Shown one piece after another: positions 52,491-61,257 of a stretch of DNA of 64,000 bases. The position numbers were made by a program, and so were the translations under genes. The stretch comes from Pseudofrankia saprophytica. Lineage in GTDB: Bacteria; Actinomycetota; Actinomycetes; Frankiales; Frankiaceae. Position 1 is the stretch's first letter; each line of letters begins with the position of its first letter. The stretch covers positions 7,645,130 to 7,709,129 of the forward strand of contig NZ_KI912266.1 of NCBI RefSeq assembly GCF_000235425.2. The letters are read 5' to 3'. Below the pieces are notes generated by a model that was not told where the DNA came from, did not search any database, and was given only the letters and a program-made list of their open reading frames with translations.

Positions 52491-52898
52491 TCAGCTGAGG
52501 ATCCTGTCCTTGGCCCGCCGGAACTCGTCTTCGGAGATGGTGCCGTTCGCCCTGAGCTCGGCGAGCCTGGTGAGGTCGTCCACACCCTTGCTCGGGCTGG
52601 CAGCCACATCGCGGATATAGGCATTGAGCAGCTGCTGCTGGTCCCGCGCGCTCCTTACCTCGCGCTTGGTCATGTCCTGGCCCTTCACGATCAGATAGGC
52701 CAGGACGCCAATGAACGGGAGGACGAGCACGAGCGCAAGCCAGCCCGCCTTGGCCCACCCACTCGCCTCCTTGTCGCGGAATATGTCGATGAAAACACGA
52801 CAGACGAGCACCAGCCACGCGACCCAGACGAAGATCAAGAGCAGGGTCCAGAATGCGCCGAGCACCGGATAGTCGTAAGCAATGTAGTTGCTAGCCAT
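52491..52898 (-). CDS. Small membrane protein with PLDc_N-like and SHOCT domains
   Basis: 135 aa. Two N-terminal membrane helices (FWTLLLIFVWVAWLVLVCRV and GWLALVLVLPFIGVLAYLIV) separated by FIDIFRDKEASGWAKA have the layout of the PLDc_N domain. The C-terminus is a SHOCT motif: DDLTRLAELRANGTISEDEF then RRAKDRIL. Such proteins are common in actinobacteria; SHOCT often marks oligomerisation or membrane association of short proteins. GGGAGAGGGG lies just before the ATG. No operon partner. Confidence 0.85.
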   Translation of the reverse strand: MASNYIAYDYPVLGAFWTLLLIFVWVAWLVLVCRVFIDIFRDKEASGWAKAGWLALVLVLPFIGVLAYLIVKGQDMTKREVRSARDQQQLLNAYIRDVAASPSKGVDDLTRLAELRANGTISEDEFRRAKDRILS

Positions 52899-53149
52899 TT
52901 GCCCCTCTCCCGCCTCTCGGGTCAGGATCCCGAGCTCCTACCCGAAGCGGGCCGGTCGACGCGATGGGCGGCGAGGACCAACCCTCCATGGGTGAGAGAA
53001 CCGGCCATGCCCTATTGCCTGCTGGGCCGCGGCCGATCGGCGGGAGGCATCGACAGCCGCCCGAGGATCTAGGGTAGTGAATGCTCACTTGTCTGCCGCG
53101 GCGGCGTCGGCTACCGTTCTCCCCGGTCAGCGAGGGTTCAGGGAGTGTG

Positions 53150-53992
53150 ATGGCGCAGCGTCGAGGGCGGGTCGAGGGCAAGGTCGCGATCGTGACCGGG
53201 GCCGGTTCGACACCCGGGCCCGGGATGGCCACCGGCCGGGCCTGCGCGATCGTGCTGGCGCGCGAGGGCGCCCGGGTGCTGCTCGCCGACATCAGGGGAG
53301 AGCGCGCGCAGGAGACCCGGGAGATCATCGAAAACGAGGGCGGCACCGCCGCCGTCTTCGCCGGCGACATGACGAGGGCCGCCGACTGCGACGCCATGGT
53401 CGGTGCCGCGCTCGACGCCTTCGGCACGGTGGACATCCTGATCAACAACATCGGGGTCGCCATCGCGGGAAACGTCGTCGACACCAGCGAGGCCGACTGG
53501 GACCGGATACTCGGCCTCAGCCTGAAGACGATGTTCCTCGCCAGCAAGAGCGCGGTGCCCGTCATGGCGGCGAAGGGCGCCGGGGCGATCGTCAACATCG
53601 GGTCGATCACGGGCTCCCGCGGCGGGAACTACGCCGGGTACGCGGCGGCCAAAGGCGGCGTGAACGCGCTGACCGTCGACATGGCGTACTCGCACGGCCG
53701 GCAGGGGATCCGGGTCAACGCCCTGGCCCCCGGCCACATCACGACCCCGCTGCTGTACTCCGTCAACGGGGTCACCCCGCAGACCGAGTACCGGCAACGG
53801 CTGGCCGCCGCTTCGAACCTGCTGGGCACGAACGGCGACGGCTGGGACGTCGGGTGGGCGGCCACGTTCCTGGCCAGCGACGAGGCCCGGTGGATCACCG
53901 GCGTGGTCCTGCCGGTGGACGGCGGGGTGATGGCCGTGACACCGCTGATGATGGCCGGCCATATGCAGGCGGAACCGCCGCCGGCCAGCTGA
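53150..53992 (+). CDS. Short-chain dehydrogenase/reductase
   Basis: 280 aa. Cofactor motif TGAGSTPGPGMATGRA is a variant of TGxxxGxG with inserted residues; LLADIRGERAQ after strand 2 has the Asp expected for NAD(H). NNIGVA replaces the common NNAG. Catalytic Ser in GSITGSRGG and Y-x3-K in GYAAAKGG are present, with NALAPGHITTPLL and the PVDGG C-terminus as in 3-oxoacyl-reductase-type SDRs. ATG 53150 follows GGGA; an adjacent GTG at 53147 is possible. It lies 72 bp upstream of a Baeyer-Villiger monooxygenase. An alcohol-to-ketone step feeding that enzyme is the likely role. Confidence 0.9.
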   Translation: MAQRRGRVEGKVAIVTGAGSTPGPGMATGRACAIVLAREGARVLLADIRGERAQETREIIENEGGTAAVFAGDMTRAADCDAMVGAALDAFGTVDILINNIGVAIAGNVVDTSEADWDRILGLSLKTMFLASKSAVPVMAAKGAGAIVNIGSITGSRGGNYAGYAAAKGGVNALTVDMAYSHGRQGIRVNALAPGHITTPLLYSVNGVTPQTEYRQRLAAASNLLGTNGDGWDVGWAATFLASDEARWITGVVLPVDGGVMAVTPLMMAGHMQAEPPPAS

Positions 53993-54064
53993 CGGTTTCT
54001 CGACCGGCTGACGATTTCTCGACCAGCCAACGGGCCAGCCAACATTCGTCAGGCGAGAGCGAAG

Positions 54065-56062
54065 GTGCGGAACATGGTCGCGGAGCAGGGGTCCAGCCGT
54101 CCCGAGTTATCCGACCGTCCCGAGTTATCCGACCGTCCCGAGTTGGTCGAAGCCACCGACGAGCAGATCGACGACGCGGTGAACTACGCGGACCCGATGG
54201 CGCTTCGGGGTCTGCTTTACCAGCTGACCGGGGACGAGAGCGTCGCCGCCACGAAGATCGAAGCGGTGCCGGGCTACGTCGGCGGGAATCTCTCCTTCGG
54301 TCTGACGGACCCGGCCGACATCGCGCTGCTGCGCGCGCGGGCCGCCACCTTCCTCAAGGCCCACCGCGACTCCGGCGCCGGACCGATCGGCCCCGGCCCG
54401 CTCGAGCGGCTGCCGCACAGCCTGGCGCTCGCCGGTGGCGTGGAGGCGCTCCCCGAGGAGGACGTGGAGCTCTGGGTCGAGGAGCTTTCGCTCGACCCGT
54501 GGGCTCGCGGGCTCAACTGGGAGGAGCCGCCGGCGCCGGACGTGCTCGAGGAGTTCTCCGTCATCGTCATCGGCAGCGGCATGGGCGGCCTGAACGCGGC
54601 GGCCCAGCTCCTGCACGCCGGGATCAGCTTCACGGTGCTGGAGAAGAACTCCGGCGTCGGCGGGACCTGGTTCGAGAACCGCTACCCCGGCGCGCGGGTC
54701 GACTCGCCGAGCCGGGCGTACACGCACATCCTCGGCGTCGAGTTCGACACCCCGTCGCCGTGGTGCTCGCAGGCCGAGAACCAGCGCTACTTCGACTGGT
54801 TCGCCGACCGGTTCGGCGTGCGCGAGCACATCCAGTTCGACACCGAGGTCACGACGGTGACCTGGCACGAGGACACGGCGACCTGGGAGGTCGAGGCGAA
54901 GGGACCGCAGGGCCGGCAGGTGCTGCGGGCCAACGCGGTCATCAGCGCCGTCGGGCTGCTCTCGCGCCCGAGCCTGCCGCGGATCACGGGCATGGACGAG
55001 TTCGCGGGCCCGTCGTTCCACACCGCGCGGTGGCCCGGCGGTCTCGACGTGAGCGGCAGGCGCGTCGCCGTGATCGGCACCGGCTGCTCAGGGGTGCAAC
55101 TGGTGCCCGAGCTGGCGAAGCTCGCCGGCCACGTGACGGTCTTCCAGCGCACGCCGCAGTGGCTGTTCGGTCACGACGGATACCTGTCGCCGTTCCCCGA
55201 GCAGGTGCACTGGCTGGACCGGAACCTTCCGTACCACGCGCACTTCATGCGGTTTCGGACCAACTGGCTGCTCGGCCCGTACCTGTCGGGGCCGCTGCGC
55301 GAGATCGACCCCGAGTTCGAGGACCCGTTCGCCCGCAGCGCGGTCAACAAGCAGATCCGCGACGAGCGCGTCGCCTTCATCAGGAACAAGCTGGCGAGCC
55401 GGCCCGACCTGGTCGAGAAGATGATCCCGCCGCACCCGCCATTCTCGGCGCGGCCGGTGCAGGTCGACAACAGCTACAACATGTATGACGCGATCATGCG
55501 TGACGACGTCACCCTCGTCACCGAGGGCATCGAGCGCATCACGCCGACCGGCATCAGGACCGTCGACGGTGCCGACCACGAGGTCGACGTCATCGTCTAC
55601 GCGACCGGGTTCCGGGCGAACGAATGCCTGTGGCCCATGGAGGTTCTCGGCCGCGCCGGGCAGTCGGTGCACGACCTGTGGTCGAAGGACGGCCCGCGGG
55701 CCTACCTCGGCACGATGCTGCCGGGATTCCCGAACCTCTTCCTCATCTACGGGCCGAACATGAACCCGTACGGCGGCCTGGGCGTCGTGAACCACCAGGA
55801 GATGGCGACCCGGCTCCTGCTCGACTGCCTCAAGGAGCTCCTCCTCACCGGTAAGCGCACCGTCGAGGTGACCGAGGAGGCGTACTGGCGGTACAACGAC
55901 CAGCTCGACGAGCGCGAGAGGTTCAAGATCTACAAGGACCCGCGCGCGAACAGCTACTACCGCAACGACCACGGCCGCTCGGTCACGAACTGCCCGTTCC
56001 CCGGCAACGAGATGTGGCACCGCCTGCGCAGGCCGAACTACGACGATCTGATCGTGAGGTGA
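54065..56062 (+). CDS. Baeyer-Villiger monooxygenase (HAPMO-like, type I)
   Basis: 665 aa flavoprotein that inserts oxygen next to a ketone using NADPH and O2. After a repeated RPELSD start, residues 30-160 form the N-terminal extension typical of 4-hydroxyacetophenone monooxygenase relatives (DPMALRGLLYQLTGDES). FAD-binding IGSGMGGLNAAAQL is at about 165-180, GGTWFENRYPGARVD follows, the BVMO fingerprint FAGPSFHTARWP is near 312-325, and the NADPH-binding IGTGCSGVQL near 338. ATGF in VYATGF is also present. GTG start. It is preceded by an SDR, and together they could convert a secondary alcohol to an ester or lactone. The native substrate is unknown. Confidence 0.93.
   Translation: MRNMVAEQGSSRPELSDRPELSDRPELVEATDEQIDDAVNYADPMALRGLLYQLTGDESVAATKIEAVPGYVGGNLSFGLTDPADIALLRARAATFLKAHRDSGAGPIGPGPLERLPHSLALAGGVEALPEEDVELWVEELSLDPWARGLNWEEPPAPDVLEEFSVIVIGSGMGGLNAAAQLLHAGISFTVLEKNSGVGGTWFENRYPGARVDSPSRAYTHILGVEFDTPSPWCSQAENQRYFDWFADRFGVREHIQFDTEVTTVTWHEDTATWEVEAKGPQGRQVLRANAVISAVGLLSRPSLPRITGMDEFAGPSFHTARWPGGLDVSGRRVAVIGTGCSGVQLVPELAKLAGHVTVFQRTPQWLFGHDGYLSPFPEQVHWLDRNLPYHAHFMRFRTNWLLGPYLSGPLREIDPEFEDPFARSAVNKQIRDERVAFIRNKLASRPDLVEKMIPPHPPFSARPVQVDNSYNMYDAIMRDDVTLVTEGIERITPTGIRTVDGADHEVDVIVYATGFRANECLWPMEVLGRAGQSVHDLWSKDGPRAYLGTMLPGFPNLFLIYGPNMNPYGGLGVVNHQEMATRLLLDCLKELLLTGKRTVEVTEEAYWRYNDQLDERERFKIYKDPRANSYYRNDHGRSVTNCPFPGNEMWHRLRRPNYDDLIVR
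54098..54140 (+). repeat. 18-bp in-frame tandem repeat at the BVMO N-terminus
   Basis: Units at 54098-54115 and 54116-54133 are identical, followed by a partial third at 54134-54140. They encode RPELSD hexapeptides before the conserved part of the protein and use TTA, a rare Leu codon in high-GC actinobacteria (a known target for tRNA-Leu-dependent control in relatives). Confidence 0.85.
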
Positions 56063-56122
56063 TCACCACCACGGCGAGGGAGGCCGGACGAGCCCGTCAC
56101 GATCGACAGTGAGCGACAACAA

Positions 56123-56137
56123 GTAACATGCTGTTAC
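56123..56137. promoter_or_regulatory. Inverted repeat GTAAC-N5-GTTAC
   Basis: Perfect five-base arms in an AT-rich patch between the BVMO stop and the GAF-phosphatase start, 76 bp before the latter. A plausible operator or promoter element for the phosphatase gene. Confidence 0.4.
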
Positions 56138-56213
56138 GATGAGCCTTGTCCGGCACCTCCCGGGCGGTTCGTTGTCCGCGACCGTGCCGACCTCGTGCCG
56201 AGGAGGGCGGCTC

Positions 56214-57563
56214 ATGGGGAACCTGAGGCGAGCCAGGCCACCCACCGCCGACGGGCTGATCTCGTCGCTGTCGCAGGCGCTGGTGCGGTCGCGCCGCCTG
56301 CTGGCGACCACCAGCGCCCTGGGCACGGTCCTGACCGTCGACGACGTGGCCGATGTGGCCTTCCGGACCGCCGCCGCGGACGCCGCCGTGACCTTCGCCG
56401 GCTTCGTCCTGTTCGGCGAGGACGACTCCCCCTGCCGGGTCCTGGCCTGGCCCACGCTGACCACGCCGGAGTTCACCGACATCTGGGTACGCCCCCGCAA
56501 CCCCGGCCCGGCCGCCACCGGTGAGGTCGTGCGCAGCGGGCAGCCGCGCTTCGACCCGACGCGGGTGGGCTACCTCAACGACTATCCGGACCGCCGCGCC
56601 GTCTTCACCGCGATCGGCATCGACGCGTCGGCGACGCTGCCGCTCACCGTGTCCGGCCGCATCATCGGGGTCCTGTCCCTCGCCTGGTCCGGGCCGCGGT
56701 CCTTCGACGAGGAGGAACGCGCGTACCTGCGCACGCTCGCCGGCGTCTACGCCCAGGCGATCGAACGGGCCAGGCTGCACGAACGGCAGCGATCGGTCGT
56801 GGAGACGCTGCAACGCGCGATCCTCCCGCGGACGCTGCCCGAGCTGCCCGGCATGGAGCTCGTCGCCCGGTATCTGCCGGCCGGCCGCGACGTGGAGGTC
56901 GGCGGCGACTGGTACGACGCGGCCGTCCGCCCGGACGGCTCCGTCACCCTGGTGGTCGGCGACGTCGGCGGCCACGGGCTGCCCGCCGTCTCGGCCATGG
57001 CCGAGCTGCGGCACGCCGCTCACGCGTACGCGATCGAGGGGCGCGTCCCGGCCGCCATCACCACCCGGCTGTCCGCCCACCTGCTCGCCGGGCAGGACGA
57101 CACCCTCGCCACCGCGATCGTCGCGACGGTCGAGCCGGACACCGGCCGGCTCACCTGGTCGTGCGCCGGCCATCCGCCGCCGCTGCTGCTCACGAGCACC
57201 GACGCCACCTTCCTCGACGACGTGCACGGCCCCATGCTCGGCGTCGAGCCTGGCTACGACTACGGCCAGGGGACCATGACCCTGCCACCCGCGAGCGACC
57301 TGCTGCTCTACAGCGACGGGCTGGTGGAGCGCCGGGGCACCTCCCTGACCGACCGGCTGGCGACCCTCGCCGCGACCGCGGCGCAGGGGCTGAACGCCGG
57401 CACCCCCGAAAACGCCGGCACCCCCGAAAAGGCCGACACTCCGGGCAACGCCCACACCCTCGGCCTGGACGCGCTCTGCGACCTGCTGCTCGCCGACGTC
57501 GCCGGCCCCGCGACCCGCGAGGACGACCTCTGCCTGCTCGCCATCCGCGGCTCCGGCTCCTGA
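56214..57563 (+). CDS. GAF-SpoIIE-type serine phosphatase
   Basis: 449 aa. A GAF domain (about 35-190) with VADVAFRTAAADAAVTFAGF is followed by a PP2C/SpoIIE phosphatase containing GGDWYDAAV (near 229), DVGGHGLPAVS and YSDGLVERRG, so the metal site is intact. It is a close paralogue of the C-terminal two thirds of the protein at 9945 (same EVVRSGQPRFD/IERARL region and ILPRTLPEL junction) but lacks PAS domains. Near the C-terminus a GTPENAGTPEKADTPGNA repeat is inserted. ATG 56214 is chosen for the GAGGAGG ribosome site; ATG 56139 upstream lacks one. Substrate is probably an anti-sigma antagonist not present in the window. Confidence 0.88.
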   Translation: MGNLRRARPPTADGLISSLSQALVRSRRLLATTSALGTVLTVDDVADVAFRTAAADAAVTFAGFVLFGEDDSPCRVLAWPTLTTPEFTDIWVRPRNPGPAATGEVVRSGQPRFDPTRVGYLNDYPDRRAVFTAIGIDASATLPLTVSGRIIGVLSLAWSGPRSFDEEERAYLRTLAGVYAQAIERARLHERQRSVVETLQRAILPRTLPELPGMELVARYLPAGRDVEVGGDWYDAAVRPDGSVTLVVGDVGGHGLPAVSAMAELRHAAHAYAIEGRVPAAITTRLSAHLLAGQDDTLATAIVATVEPDTGRLTWSCAGHPPPLLLTSTDATFLDDVHGPMLGVEPGYDYGQGTMTLPPASDLLLYSDGLVERRGTSLTDRLATLAATAAQGLNAGTPENAGTPEKADTPGNAHTLGLDALCDLLLADVAGPATREDDLCLLAIRGSGS

Positions 57564-57765
57564 GCTCGTGCCCGCGCGGCGAGGGCGCCGCGCCGCCGGG
57601 TGCCTCCCCGCTGACCGATCGTGGACCAGCGGGGCTGTGACCTGCGCCGGGCCGGGGCGGGGCGCGCGGCCGCAACGACGCGGAAACAGCGAGGACACGG
57701 CCGGCTGGAAGCTTGCGGATGGGGAGTCCCGCGCACGGGCGCGGCCGGCCGCCGCGCGGCCTCGT

Positions 57766-57831
57766 CCCGCGCCGGTGGCACGCCGGCCCCGCGCCAGTGA
57801 CACGCCGGCCCCGCGCCGGTGGCCTGCCGGC
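57766..57831 (+). repeat. 22-bp tandem repeat, three copies
   Basis: Units at 57766-57787, 57788-57809 and 57810-57831 differ by one to three bases. The array lies in the 305-bp gap before the enolase-superfamily gene and ends 37 bp from its start codon, so it occupies the likely promoter region. Nothing else is recognised in the gap. Confidence 0.8.
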
Positions 57832-57868
57832 GCCGACCTGGACCTGAGCATGGAAGAGACCCACGCCT

Positions 57869-59050
57869 GTGAAGATCACCCGTATCGTCCCGCTGCCGCT
57901 CACCTACCCCGCGGCGCTCACCCAGATGAGCTTCTTCGTGGTCCGGGTCGAGACCGACGAGGGGCTGGTGGGCTACGGGGAGGCCTGTGACTGCTTCGGC
58001 GTCTCGTACCCGCGGGTGCTGGCCGCCGTCGTCGAGGACGCGTTCGCGCCGCGCCTGCTCGGCCGGGAGGTCGACGGAATCGACGCGCTGATCGACGGGC
58101 TGCGCACCGGGGTGCGCCGCGAGCTGGGCGAGACGTGGTCGGCGGCGCAGGCGCGCAGCGCGGTGGAGATGGCGCTGTGGGATCTCGTCGGGCAGCGGAC
58201 CGGCCGGTCGCTGTCCGCCATGTTCGGCCGGGTGCGCGACCGGATCCCGGTCTACGCGGGCAGCAGCCCGTTCCTCGACGCGCACGACGTCGACTACCAC
58301 CTGGAGCGGCTCGCGCCGCTGGTCGAGCGCGGCGTGCGCTCGGTGAAGATGCGCATCGGGCCGGACCCGCGCCGGGCGGTGGCCGTCATGGCGCAGCTGC
58401 GTGACCGGCTCGGCGACGACTATGAGCTGCTCGTGGACACGAGTGGCTGGCTGGACGGCCCGACGTCGGCCTACGTCGCGGACGCGCTCGCCGCGGTCGG
58501 GGTGCGCTGGCTCGAGGAGCCGCTGCCGCAGCGCCGCCACGGCGCGATCCAGCGGGTGGCCCGCCGGTCGCCGGTGCCGATCGCCTACGGCGAGCACCTG
58601 TACAGCCTGGACGACGCCCTAGACGTGCTGACCTCCGGCGAGGCATCGGTGATCCAGCCCGACCCGGCGATCTGCGGGTTCGCGGACGCCTACCGGATCG
58701 CGCGGGTGGGGCCGCACTACGGCGCACGGGTGGCGTTGCATTACCACAACGGCCCGATCGGCTTCGCCGCCTGCCTGCAGCTGGCAGGGGCGGCGCCGAC
58801 CGCGGACATCCTCGAGTTCCCGTTCCACCTGGCGCCCGTGCTCGCCGCGTTCTCGCCGGACTTCGAGGCGGGCCTGGACCTGATCGTCGATGGGCAGGTC
58901 GCGATCCCCGACCGCCCTGGCCTCGGCATCCGCTACGACGTCGACCTGGCGCTGGCCTCGCTGGTCGGGGGCCAAAGGGCGCGCGAAAATGATCTATCTT
59001 CGCACGCCCGGCGGCCTTCGCCCCTGGGACTGTCCGGGGGTGCCGCGTGA
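57869..59050 (+). CDS. Enolase-superfamily (mandelate racemase/muconate lactonising-like) enzyme
   Basis: 393 aa. The N-terminal capping domain (MKITRIVPLPLTYPAAL, VRVETDEGLVGYGEACD) precedes a TIM barrel. Active-site candidates are the Lys in SVKMRIG, metal ligands Asp in LLVDTSG, Glu in WLEEPLP and Glu in AYGEHLYS, and the His in ALHYHNGPIG, so it is probably an acid-sugar dehydratase or related racemase. The C-terminal 30 residues are extra and low complexity. GTG start. Its stop overlaps the epimerase start (GTGA), so they are coupled. Confidence 0.87.
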   Translation: MKITRIVPLPLTYPAALTQMSFFVVRVETDEGLVGYGEACDCFGVSYPRVLAAVVEDAFAPRLLGREVDGIDALIDGLRTGVRRELGETWSAAQARSAVEMALWDLVGQRTGRSLSAMFGRVRDRIPVYAGSSPFLDAHDVDYHLERLAPLVERGVRSVKMRIGPDPRRAVAVMAQLRDRLGDDYELLVDTSGWLDGPTSAYVADALAAVGVRWLEEPLPQRRHGAIQRVARRSPVPIAYGEHLYSLDDALDVLTSGEASVIQPDPAICGFADAYRIARVGPHYGARVALHYHNGPIGFAACLQLAGAAPTADILEFPFHLAPVLAAFSPDFEAGLDLIVDGQVAIPDRPGLGIRYDVDLALASLVGGQRARENDLSSHARRPSPLGLSGGAA

Positions 59051-59922
59051 GGGTCCTCGTCACCGGTGTGCGGGGCAAGGTCGGCGGCGCGTCAGCGGCG
59101 GCCCTGGTCGCCGCCGGCCACGACGTCGTCGGCACCGACCGCGGCGCGCCCGTCTACGACAGCGCCCTGCCCGGCGAGCTCCCCTACATCCAGGCCGACC
59201 TGACCGACGCGGGCGACGCGTTCGCCGTGGTGCGCGGCTTCGACGTGGTGGTGCACGCGGCGGCCATCCCCGAGCCGCGCCAGAACCCGGCGCACACGGT
59301 GTTCGCGAACAACGTCACGTCCGCCTTCCACATGGTCGAGGCGTGCGCCCACGGCGGCGCGGCCCGGCTGGTGAACATCTCCAGCGACAGCGTCCCCGGG
59401 TTCACCTTCGCGCCGGTGCCACGGATCCCGGACTACTGCCCCATCGACGAGGAGCACCCGAACCTGCCGCTCGACCCCTACGCGCAGGCCAAGTACTTCG
59501 CCGAGCAGCTGTGCGACGCGCTCGTCGCGCGGTCCGCGGTGACGGCGGTGTCGATCCGGCCGGCGTGGGTGCAGTCGGCGGGCAACTACGAGCGCAACCT
59601 CGGCCCGTTCGTGCGGGACCCGGACCTGCCGAGCCCGGTGTTCTGGTCCTACGTCGATCTCGACGACCTGGCGGAGCTGGTCGTGCTCGCCGCCGAGGCG
59701 GACTCGGCCGGCCACCGGGTGGTACTGGCCGCCCAGCCGGACAACATCGGCGGCCGGGACCTGCGGGCGGCGGTCGCGCGGCACTACCCGACGGTCCAGG
59801 TCCGCGAGCTGGAGCGGCCGGACGCGTCCGGCTACTCGATCGCCCGGGCACGGGAGCTGTTCGACTGGGACCCGCGCCGCTCCTGGCGGGACCACCTGGA
59901 CGCGCAGGGGCAGGCCCGCTGA
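59047..59922 (+). CDS. NAD-dependent epimerase/dehydratase (uronate dehydrogenase-like)
   Basis: 291 aa extended SDR. Glycine motif VTGVRGKVGGASAAAL at the N-terminus, DVVVHAAAIPEPRQNP, catalytic Ser in NISSDSVPG and Y-x3-K in YAQAKYFAE, with SIRPAWVQ after it. The size and HAAA / SSDS layout resemble uronate dehydrogenase. It is coupled by a four-base overlap to the enolase-superfamily gene, and the two could act on successive sugar-acid intermediates. The sugar is not predictable. Confidence 0.87.
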   Translation: MRVLVTGVRGKVGGASAAALVAAGHDVVGTDRGAPVYDSALPGELPYIQADLTDAGDAFAVVRGFDVVVHAAAIPEPRQNPAHTVFANNVTSAFHMVEACAHGGAARLVNISSDSVPGFTFAPVPRIPDYCPIDEEHPNLPLDPYAQAKYFAEQLCDALVARSAVTAVSIRPAWVQSAGNYERNLGPFVRDPDLPSPVFWSYVDLDDLAELVVLAAEADSAGHRVVLAAQPDNIGGRDLRAAVARHYPTVQVRELERPDASGYSIARARELFDWDPRRSWRDHLDAQGQAR

Positions 59923-60220
59923 CCCTGGCGGGTGCCGCGCCCCGGCTGAGCGCCGAGGCCGTCCAGAACGCCGCGACCCTCCGAGCACCGGGCCGTCCGG
60001 GCCGTCCGAAGCACCGCGACCGTCCCGACCTGGGCCTTTACCGACGGTCGATGTGTGCTCGGACACGGTCGCGGTCGGTACGGGGGTGCAACTGTCGAGA
60101 AATCGCGGCGCAACCAGGTCCTGGAATCTTCATGTCACGAAGAATTTCGTGGCACGAAGAACGTGGCACGAAGAACGAGGCCGGCCGGCCTCCTCCTCGA
60201 CCTCCAGGGAGCAAGCCATC

Positions 60221-61255
60221 ATGGACCGCCGTTCGTTCCTTCGCGCCGGGCTCGGCGCCGCCGGTGTCGCCGCCGTCGGGCCACTGCTGGCCGCCTGCGG
60301 CGACGACTCGTCGTCGACCACCTCGAGCGGTCTCACGAAGATCAGCTACCAGTTCAGCTGGATCAAGAACTTCCAGTTCGGCGGCGAGTACATCGCGGAC
60401 AGCAAGGGCTACTTCAAGGCGCAGAACCTGGCGGTCGACCTGCTCGCGGGCGGCCCGAACACCGCCGTCGACCCGATCATCCAGTCCGGCAAGGCGCTCC
60501 TCGGACAGAGCTCGCCCGACTTCACCGCCAACGCCGTCGCCAAGGGCGCCGACCTGAAGATCATCGGGGCGAACTACCAGAAGAGCCCGTTCTGCATCAT
60601 GTCCCGGCCGGAGAAGCCGATCCGTACACCCGCGGACCTGGCCGGCAAGAAGATCGGCATCCAGGCCTCCAACGAGGTCGCCTGGGCCGCGTTCCTCAAG
60701 CTGGCGGGAGTCGACGCGTCGACGCTCACCAAGGTCCCCGTCCAGTTCGACATCACCCCGGTGGTCTCCGGCGATGTCGACGGCTTCTGGGCCTACGTCA
60801 ACGACGACGTGATCCGGATGAAGGAGCAGGGCACCGAGCCGGTCGTCATGCTGCTGGCCGACTTCGGCTACGAGGTGATGACCGCGACCTACACGGCCCG
60901 CGCCGACTCGCTGACCGACAAGACCAAGCGCGACCAGATCGTGCGCTTCCTAAAGGCCGACCTCAAGGGCTGGCAGGACGCCGTCGCCGACCCGCAGCTC
61001 GTCGCCGACCTGACCGTGAACACCTACGGCAAGGGCAACGGCCTGGAGCTCGCGGAGCAGAAGGAGTGCGCCGCGTCCACCAACGCGATCATGGTTACCG
61101 ACGACACCAAGGCGCACGGCCTGAGCACCATGAGCGAGGAGCTGATCGCGGGCACCATCACGTCGCTGGCCGCAGCGGGCATCACCGCGAAGCCGGACCT
61201 GTTCGACACCTCCGTCCTCGAAGAGGTCTACGGCGGCAAGGCGACGGTGAGCTGA
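60221..61255 (+). CDS. NMT1/THI5-like ABC transporter substrate-binding lipoprotein
   Basis: 344 aa. A Tat-type twin-Arg start (MDRRSFLRAGLG) and a lipobox LLAAC (Cys26) give a folded, lipid-anchored protein. The mature part has the NMT1/THI5-like fold of pyrimidine, nitrate, sulfonate or taurine binding proteins: FQFGGEYIADSKGYF, SGKALLGQSSPDFTANAVA, IRTPADLAGKKIGIQASNE and GDVDGFWAYVNDDV. ATG 60221 follows AGGGAGC; the frame is open upstream but that part is not homologous. It is the first gene of an uptake operon with the 61258 gene (2 bp gap) and the fused permease. Confidence 0.92.
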   Translation: MDRRSFLRAGLGAAGVAAVGPLLAACGDDSSSTTSSGLTKISYQFSWIKNFQFGGEYIADSKGYFKAQNLAVDLLAGGPNTAVDPIIQSGKALLGQSSPDFTANAVAKGADLKIIGANYQKSPFCIMSRPEKPIRTPADLAGKKIGIQASNEVAWAAFLKLAGVDASTLTKVPVQFDITPVVSGDVDGFWAYVNDDVIRMKEQGTEPVVMLLADFGYEVMTATYTARADSLTDKTKRDQIVRFLKADLKGWQDAVADPQLVADLTVNTYGKGNGLELAEQKECAASTNAIMVTDDTKAHGLSTMSEELIAGTITSLAAAGITAKPDLFDTSVLEEVYGGKATVS

Positions 61256-61257
61256 CC

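Noticed and set aside
59930..59975. Possible start of a TPP riboswitch before the NMT1/THI5-like binding protein (GGGTGC ... GGCTGAG)
   Set aside because: Only the first half of the consensus is visible; the downstream GAACCTGATC-type half is absent and the element overlaps the region right after the epimerase stop.
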